The notes under the pieces are model-generated. The model made no database searches. It worked only from the letters and a program-made list of their open reading frames with translations, and had not been told where the DNA came from. A program made the position numbers and the translations under genes. Shown one piece after another: positions 8,001-13,030 of a stretch of 13,030 nucleotides of DNA. This DNA is from Stramonita haemastoma. Taxonomy: Eukaryota; Mollusca; Gastropoda; Neogastropoda; Muricidae. The stretch's first letter is position 1. Each line of letters starts with the position of its first letter. The DNA is taken from the NCBI GenBank assembly GCA_030674155.1, contig CM060317.1, forward strand, positions 80,901,043-80,914,072. The letters run 5' to 3'.

Positions 8001-8280
8001 CCTCAACTAAACAAGAACAATTATAATGATCCAATTACCAAGAGCAAAAAACCTTACCAAGTATCAAACAACAGGTAAGAAATAGACAGAGATACAATAT
8101 TAAGGTAATTTTATATTTTAAAAAGGCACTCATTCAGAAACGAAAATAAGAAGTAAGAATCAATGATGATTTTGATATGAATAAAAAAAATAATAAAAAA
8201 CATACAAAACAAAACAAAAAAACAACAAAAACAAAACAAAACGAAACAAAACAAAAAAGGCGCAATAATTAAAGATCACA
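8001..8280. other. A-rich unique sequence
   Basis: A-rich DNA ending in imperfect AAAAC pentanucleotides (8205-8258). No gene or known repeat is visible. Confidence 0.5.
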
Positions 8281-8374
8281 CATGAGAATATGATGAGGTT
8301 AGATGACTGAAAACATCACCATCTATCATCAAAATAAGTCCCATAAAACATAAGATTTTGATAAAAGGTGGGGG

Positions 8375-8631
<257 letters not shown>

Positions 8632-8691
<60 letters not shown>

Positions 8692-8704
8692 GACAGAGAG
8701 AGAG
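8632..8704. repeat. (GA)n-(GACA)n microsatellite
   Basis: GA units, about ten ACAG units, then GA again. It joins the SINE copy at 8481-8630 to segment B of tandem unit 2. Confidence 0.96.
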
Positions 8705-8727
8705 AACAGGCAGTTTGACTTGATCCA

Positions 8728-8915
8728 GACAAAAGACCACTTTTATTATTTAAAGAAAATAATAATAAAATTAAAAATAAATGTTAAAGGTCAACTACTG
8801 ACAAGATAAGCTAGACAAAAAGAATGGACTAAAAGGCGAGAAAAATCTACAGTATTAGTGCCAGACTTGCCTGCTACTGAGTAACCCTTGGTCTGGAAGG
8901 AACGAGGAATTAAAG
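8728..8915. repeat. Tandem unit 2, segment B
   Basis: Matches 5979-6158 (see the words listed there). Here B runs to D with only about 30 bases between them (8916-8942), so this copy shows the uninterrupted B-D junction. Confidence 0.88.
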
Positions 8916-8942
8916 AGATTGTGAAGCCAAAAGCCTGAAATC

Positions 8943-9136
8943 GACTTTTCAAATTCGGGGAATTAACTCCTTCGCTGCCAATCTTTTGTATAGCTTTTAG
9001 AGAGGTGGTCTCCCTTGATAAACAATAAACCCTTTTCTTTCGAAGTGAGGACGTTTTGTAGGATCAAGTAGATTTTGATTTGTGAAAGCGTGGTTTTAAT
9101 GTATGGGAATGCAAGTACACACTCAAATACACGAGC
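8943..9136. repeat. Tandem unit 2, segment D
   Basis: Matches 7100-7290 and is again followed by a CA tract. Words such as GCAGCGAAGGAGTTAA and AAGGGAGACCACCTCTC on the minus strand resemble repeats I have seen in gastropod DNA. This favours a mobile element of unknown class read from the minus strand. Confidence 0.85.
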
Positions 9137-9259
<123 letters not shown>

Positions 9260-9317
9260 TAATTAATAATGAATAAATGAAAATGAATAAAATTTAACAC
9301 ATACGTGCGTGTTCAAA

Positions 9318-9339
9318 CAACACACACACACACACAACA

Positions 9340-9382
<43 letters not shown>
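9318..9382. repeat. (CA)n microsatellite
   Basis: CA units with three AACA/CCACA breaks, upstream of a decayed SINE 3' end. Confidence 0.95.
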
Positions 9383-9383
<1 letters not shown>

Positions 9384-9418
9384 GGTGCACACGCCCACAA
9401 ATGCTCTCTCTCATGTTT

Positions 9419-9483
9419 GCTTATGCCATTATCCTCTTTAAATACAATCATTTCAATTCAGTTCAATTCAATTCATTTCAATC

Positions 9484-9484
<1 letters not shown>
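9419..9484 (+). mobile_element. Decayed SINE 3' end with (TTCAA)n tail (copy 9)
   Basis: GCTTATGCCATTATCCTC matches the end of the SINE 3' module. It is followed by TTTAAATAC and about seven TTCAA or TTCAG pentamers, then by a CT tract at 9484. The hairpin and GGGGACTGG blocks are not recognisable upstream, so this is a weak copy. Confidence 0.6.

Positions 9485-9551
<67 letters not shown>
9484..9551. repeat. (CT)n microsatellite
   Basis: CT tract with TTC and CCT slips, directly after the pentamer tail of the preceding SINE end. Confidence 0.96.
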
Positions 9552-9554
<3 letters not shown>

Positions 9555-9723
9555 GTTTCTTTGGTTGCTCTTTATCTATTAACGCTTTCCTTTTTCTTCT
9601 ATAATCAAAATCATTTTATTGTGGCTTCTGATTTTCGTCTTCTGAATGAGTGCATTTTTATTATCTTATTATGTATAATGTCCTTATTCCTTTATGTTGT
9701 TTGGTACTGCATATAGTTTTACT

Positions 9724-9862
9724 GTTTAGTATCTTTTTATCTTGATGTTATCCCTGAAAAGGGCGGGGACTGGATGTAAAAAAGCACATGAGTGCTTATC
9801 TATTATCCTCGAATAAAAGAATTTTGCCTTGCCTTGCCTTGCCTTGTCCCTCTCTCTCTCTC
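9724..9862 (+). mobile_element. SINE 3' end, type II body, (TTGCC)n(CT)n tail (copy 4)
   Basis: Plus strand: ATCTTTTTATCTTGATG, hairpin CCCT-GAAA-AGGG (9752-9763), GGGGACTGGATG, A run, stem-loop AAGCAC-ATGA-GTGCTT (9782-9797), ATTATCCTCGA, AATAAAAG, four TTGCC units, then CT repeats. It forms a long inverted repeat with 7861-8000. Confidence 0.92.
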
Positions 9863-9863
9863 T

Positions 9864-10090
9864 AGTCCTTCCGATGAGACTTTAAACCTAGGCCCGTGTA
9901 CGAACGCACGCAGAACATGCGCACACGTTAAATCCTGTTCCGCTTTTCGTAAGAGTAGGCCGTCGTGTGCCGGTGGGAACAGATGACAAGATTTACAAAA
10001 CTGCATACACACGGGGACTGGATGTAAAAAAGCACAAGAGTGCTTATTCCATTATCCTCGATGTAAAAGAATAAATCAAATCAAAGAAAT
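9864..10090 (+). mobile_element. 5'-truncated SINE, type I body, (AAATC)n tail (copy 5)
   Basis: Starts inside the conserved core (AGTCCTTCCGATGAGAC), continues through CCCGTGTA, CGCACACGTTAAATCC and CATACACACGGGGACTGG, then the stem-loop AAGCAC-AAGA-GTGCTT (10030-10045), CCATTATCCTCGA and AAAAGAATAAATC units. It lies in tandem with the preceding SINE end, and CT repeats lie at both edges, so it probably inserted into the CT tail of that copy. The 69-residue minus-strand frame over it resembles the peptide at 233-574 only because both cross the same SINE. Confidence 0.92.
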
Positions 10091-10430
10091 CAATCTCTCT
10101 CTTCCTTGTTCAAGTTGAGAATGTAATCCTTTTTTTCCCCCCTTTTGTAGTCTGTCTAAAGCTATGTTGTTGTTTGGTGGGAGGGGTGGGCATTGTTGTT
10201 GTTGCTGTTGCTGTCTTATATTTGTTTGTTTTCATTTCGGGGTTTTTTTGGGGGGAGGAGTATTGTTTTGTGGGATTCGTATGTTGCTTTTTTCTCTCTT
10301 TTCTTTTTTTTTGGGGGGTGATGGGGTGGTGGTTTCCCTTCGTTTTTACCTGGGTTTTTTTTCTACATCTTTGGGAGAAAGATTTCGTGTGAATCCGTTG
10401 TGATTTATCTGTCTGCCTTTAATTTCAGGT
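10091..10430. other. G/T-rich unique sequence before the gap
   Basis: T-rich and G-rich runs with GTTGTTGCTGTTGCTG units (10193-10215) and several G4-prone clusters (10178-10190, 10248-10258, 10312-10331). It ends TTTAATTTCAGGT at the first N, which resembles a splice acceptor, but no exon can be read. Confidence 0.5.
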
Positions 10431-10530
10431 NNNNNNNNNNNNNNNNNNNNNNNNNNNNNNNNNNNNNNNNNNNNNNNNNNNNNNNNNNNNNNNNNNNNNN
10501 NNNNNNNNNNNNNNNNNNNNNNNNNNNNNN
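10431..10530. other. Assembly gap (100 N)
   Basis: Exactly 100 undetermined bases, the usual placeholder for a gap of unknown length. Sequence on its right side is a CA/CG repeat, a probable cause of the break. Confidence 0.99.
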
Positions 10531-10692
10531 CACACCCCAAAAAACACACACAAAACGCACGCACGCACCGCGCGCGCGCGGCTGCGCACCCACCACACAA
10601 CAAAAGGGCAACACCACGCCACACACACACACACGCACACCCAACACACAACACACACACATACACAGCACACACACGCGCGCGCGCGCACC
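10531..10692. repeat. Imperfect CA / CG microsatellite
   Basis: CA runs with CCAA, GCAC, and two alternating CG blocks (about 10568-10580 and 10677-10689). Alternating CG and CA is Z-DNA-prone. Confidence 0.93.
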
Positions 10693-10734
10693 CCCACCAC
10701 TACCACCCACTTTAAGAACACCAAACAGTTAACA

Positions 10735-11340
10735 TTGACTACATACTGTTTGAGAAATATTCGTTATTTATTTTTTTACTACGTTTTATTATTTTAACTT
10801 TTTATTGTTCATAGACAGGACAGTACAAATCAAATTTTGCTGTAATGTATGGAATACAGTTTCATTTGTACTGTTGTGACTTAAATAAAATAACAGTAAT
10901 ATGAACCAATATTGATCTAAAATGAAGTATCCAACACATCCGAAAATTAAAATCTGACTTGCTAACTAGTGAGCATTGTTTAATTAACTACCTGCCTTAC
11001 TGATGAATCATTAAGTAAACAAATCAGTGGCCTACTCTGTCAAACAAGTTACCTATCGTTTAACATTTCAAATGTTTTTTTTATGTAGTCAGCCACGTCG
11101 GTGTCTCAAGTAACACTGTTACCGTATACAATTTTCATCTACATTTTCTCTTAAATGTATTTTGTACTAGGTGACTCTTTCAATCAGTTAGAGTTAGAAT
11201 AAAGCCTGTTTAAAAGTCCCCCAAAATTACCTAACTAATTAACTAAGTAACTGACTTACAAGCTGACTAACAGGCTAAGTAGCCAGCTAGTTTAACTGAA
11301 CTGACTACCTAACTGACAGCCCCAAAAACAGAGATACCTC
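10735..11340. other. AT-rich unique sequence
   Basis: About 600 bases without a gene. It holds the nested inverted repeat at 10820-10874 and a degenerate tetranucleotide pattern of CTAA/CTGA/CTTA words (about 10965-11065 and 11229-11322), probably a decayed microsatellite. Confidence 0.5.
10820..10874. repeat. Nested inverted repeat
   Basis: ACAGTACAAAT (10820-10830) pairs perfectly with ATTTGTACTGT (10864-10874). Inside, CTGTA (10840-10844) pairs with TACAG (10855-10859). The fold has an asymmetric internal loop, 9 and 4 bases. It is shorter than an animal pre-miRNA stem. No flanking duplication marks it as a MITE. Confidence 0.75.
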
Positions 11341-11377
11341 AAGTCTTTTTGTACCTGCTCTTCATTGCAAAAGCTAA

Positions 11378-11503
11378 AGAAAAAAAAGAAAGAAAAGGCA
11401 AAAAACCTCTTGAAAGAAAGAAGACAAAAGCTTAAAAGAAAGGAAAAAGAAAAAAAAGACCCCCCCCCCCAAAAAAAAAAAAAAAAAAAAAAGAAAGAAA
11501 AAA
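11378..11503. repeat. Purine-rich tract with C10 and A22 homopolymers
   Basis: AAAGAAAG-type purine sequence passes into about ten C, then about 22 A, then AAAGAAAG again. The sharp poly-C/poly-A junction is prone to slippage and sequencing error. Confidence 0.9.
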
Positions 11504-11761
11504 ACTCCTCGAAAAAGTACATTTTGGGGGCCATTTTTTTTTCGCTGTAAAGAAAATGACCTGAAGACATTACAAGCAGACGACAATCTACCTACAAACA
11601 AGGACAGACAGACAACAGACAATCAATTCAATTACATTTCCATCTCTATTGCACCGTTTTTTTTTCTGTTTCTTTTTTTTTTTTTCTTTTTTAAATTTGA
11701 AATTTTCGGTTCATGACGTCAATAGCGAACAAGTGAAATGCGTAAGGGGGATAGATATCTG

Positions 11762-11870
11762 GGGGTGTGTTGTGTGTGGTGTGGGTGTGTTTTGTGTGTG
11801 AGTGTGTGTGTGTGTGTGGGTTTTGTTTGTGTGGGGTTGGCGGCGCGCCCGCGCGCGCGCACGTGTGTAT
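11762..11870. repeat. Imperfect GT tract with CG alternation
   Basis: GT units with many GGG and TTT breaks, then GCGGCGCGCCCGCGCGCGC at 11840-11860, a short GC-only island in AT-rich surroundings, then GTGTGTATATGTG. Confidence 0.9.
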
Positions 11871-12440
11871 ATGTGTTTGAAACGCGCCAGCTTGTCCGTC
11901 GCATACAAACATACGTTATATTGTGTGTGCGTGATGGAAAAGTCGTATCTTTCTCAAGACATCATTCATGAACAGGGTAAATACAACAATGTGTGTGAAA
12001 TGGGTGTTGGTAGGAGGAGCAAGACTAAAGAACAAGTGACATAGTTTAAAAAGAAGCCATACCATCACTAAAGTAAAGATTTATAAAAAGAATAAGCATC
12101 AAAACAAGCAAGCAAGCAAACAAACAAACAAACAAACACTCTAATAAAAAAAAAAGAAGAAGATAAAATCCTCCTAACAAAGCAATGTCCTTTTTGCAAC
12201 CACTGTTGGATTTAAACGGAAAAAAGAAATTTTATAGATTACACTTTGCAGGCAGTTAAAAATCAAATGTTCAGACTTGTTGTTGTTGTTTTTTTACTGC
12301 TTTTTGTTCGGTTATCACAGTTTATTTAGGATCTTATATAATCTTTATACGCAATGCTGTTACAGGAATATGCATTTAAAATCAGGAGAAGAAACCTGGA
12401 ATTACATTGTCACTATTGGGATTTAGTTCTTAAGTTTGAT
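11871..12440. other. AT-rich unique sequence
   Basis: Contains (CAAG)n-(CAAA)n tetranucleotides at 12106-12138 and several A or T runs. No gene is recognised. Confidence 0.5.
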
Positions 12441-12642
12441 GTTCTCTGTCTCTTTCTCTTCTTCCTTGTCTTCTTCTGTCTGTCCTGTCTGTCTGTCTTC
12501 TCTCTTCTCCTGTCTCTCTTCTCTCCCTCCCTCTATCCTCTCTCTCTTCTCCCCTCTCCCCCCCCCCTCTCTCTCTCTCTCCTCTCTCTCTCTTCCCTCT
12601 CCCCCTCTCTCCTCTTCCCCTCTCCTTCTCTCTCTCTCTCTC
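12441..12642. repeat. Imperfect polypyrimidine (CT)n tract
   Basis: About 200 bases almost wholly pyrimidine on the plus strand, with TCTG units at 12476-12498 and C8-9 runs. Less regular than other CT tracts here, suggesting age. Confidence 0.95.
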
Positions 12643-13030
12643 CTTTATTCTTTTTATGATTTTATACACGGTTTTTAATTTCTATGAAAGATCACTCTAA
12701 AAAAAATTTTTTCTTTAGAAAAAGCCACACATTTTATTTGCAGATACTGTCACGTATTTTCAATGTCATAAATTGCATCACATTTCCTGTTTGTAATACG
12801 TTTTTTCTTTTTATCGATATACTTGGTCCCCACACTTTGAAAACTCATATATCATTACCATTGTCATACATTTTCTTATTACCATTTTCCTTTCAATTTT
12901 GTTTGTATAAAAATTTACAATTTATTCAAAAACATCGCCATTTTTTGTTTTTGTGTTTTGTTAAAGTATCAAACTTGTAGTGTCTGATGCATGCAAGCTA
13001 TTCAAAAACTGAAACGAAAACACTACCCCC
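12643..13030. other. AT-rich unique sequence
   Basis: T-rich DNA with a 98-codon plus-strand frame (12684-12980) rich in Phe, Leu, Ile and Ser, as expected from T-rich sequence. No domain, start context or splice context supports it. Confidence 0.5.

Noticed and set aside
10820..10874. A microRNA precursor
   Set aside because: The perfect stem is only 11 bases with an asymmetric internal loop, shorter than an animal pre-miRNA needs.
12684..12980. 98-codon frame rich in Phe and Leu that could suggest a membrane protein
   Set aside because: T-rich DNA gives such composition in any frame. No signal peptide pattern, domain, splice or promoter context.

Overview
This window looks like non-coding DNA from an animal nuclear genome, and I support no protein-coding gene in it. 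It is made of short tandem repeats, short retroposon fragments and AT-rich unique sequence, with one 100-base run of N (10431-10530). Every long open frame is either translated microsatellite (Cys-Val, Thr-His, Leu-Ser, Arg-Glu, poly-Asp) or lies inside a retroposon. The retroposons resemble families I recall from marine gastropod molluscs. I therefore infer a lophotrochozoan, probably a gastropod, with moderate confidence at the phylum level only.

Layout. 1-860: a (GT)n tract, then a nearly complete SINE on the minus strand (337-848) with a tRNA-like A box, a 5S-rRNA-like block, a B-box-like motif, a conserved core and an A/T-rich tail. 860-3160: GAT, GT, TCTG/TC and CA tracts, two fragments of a second repeat family (about 1426-1516 and 2846-2934) and a SINE tail fragment. 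3160-5010: unique DNA, a GGA/GGT/GAT/GAC block, and a CT-CA-AT compound microsatellite. 5010-5550: two SINE 3' ends facing each other around a (GT)38 tract. 5776-9257: two diverged tandem copies of a unit ordered A-(GA)n-B-D-(CA)n. Copy 1 is split by microsatellites and a LINE-like 3' end (6604-6695). Copy 2 is split by two SINE tails. 9400-10090: three plus-strand SINE 3' ends. 10090-10735: G/T-rich DNA, the N gap and a CA/CG tract. 10735-13030: mostly unique AT-rich DNA with a nested inverted repeat, homopurine and homopolymer runs, a GT tract and a long CT tract.

The strongest signal is a retroposon 3' module found in nine places and both orientations. Seven copies can form a small hairpin close to the 3' end. 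One copy has a compensatory C-G to T-A change. Two copies keep pairing only as G-U wobbles on the inferred sense strand. A LINE-like 3' end at 6604-6695 has the same architecture: GATG, A-run, AAGCA/TGCTT stem, AATAAAAG, simple-repeat tail. I infer a LINE/SINE pair sharing a 3' recognition element. The SINE tails come in several repeat types and most of these fragments sit against a long microsatellite, so retroposons have probably seeded much of the simple sequence here.

Limits: all homology calls come from reading the sequence and from memory of families. No database search, folding program or divergence calculation was run.
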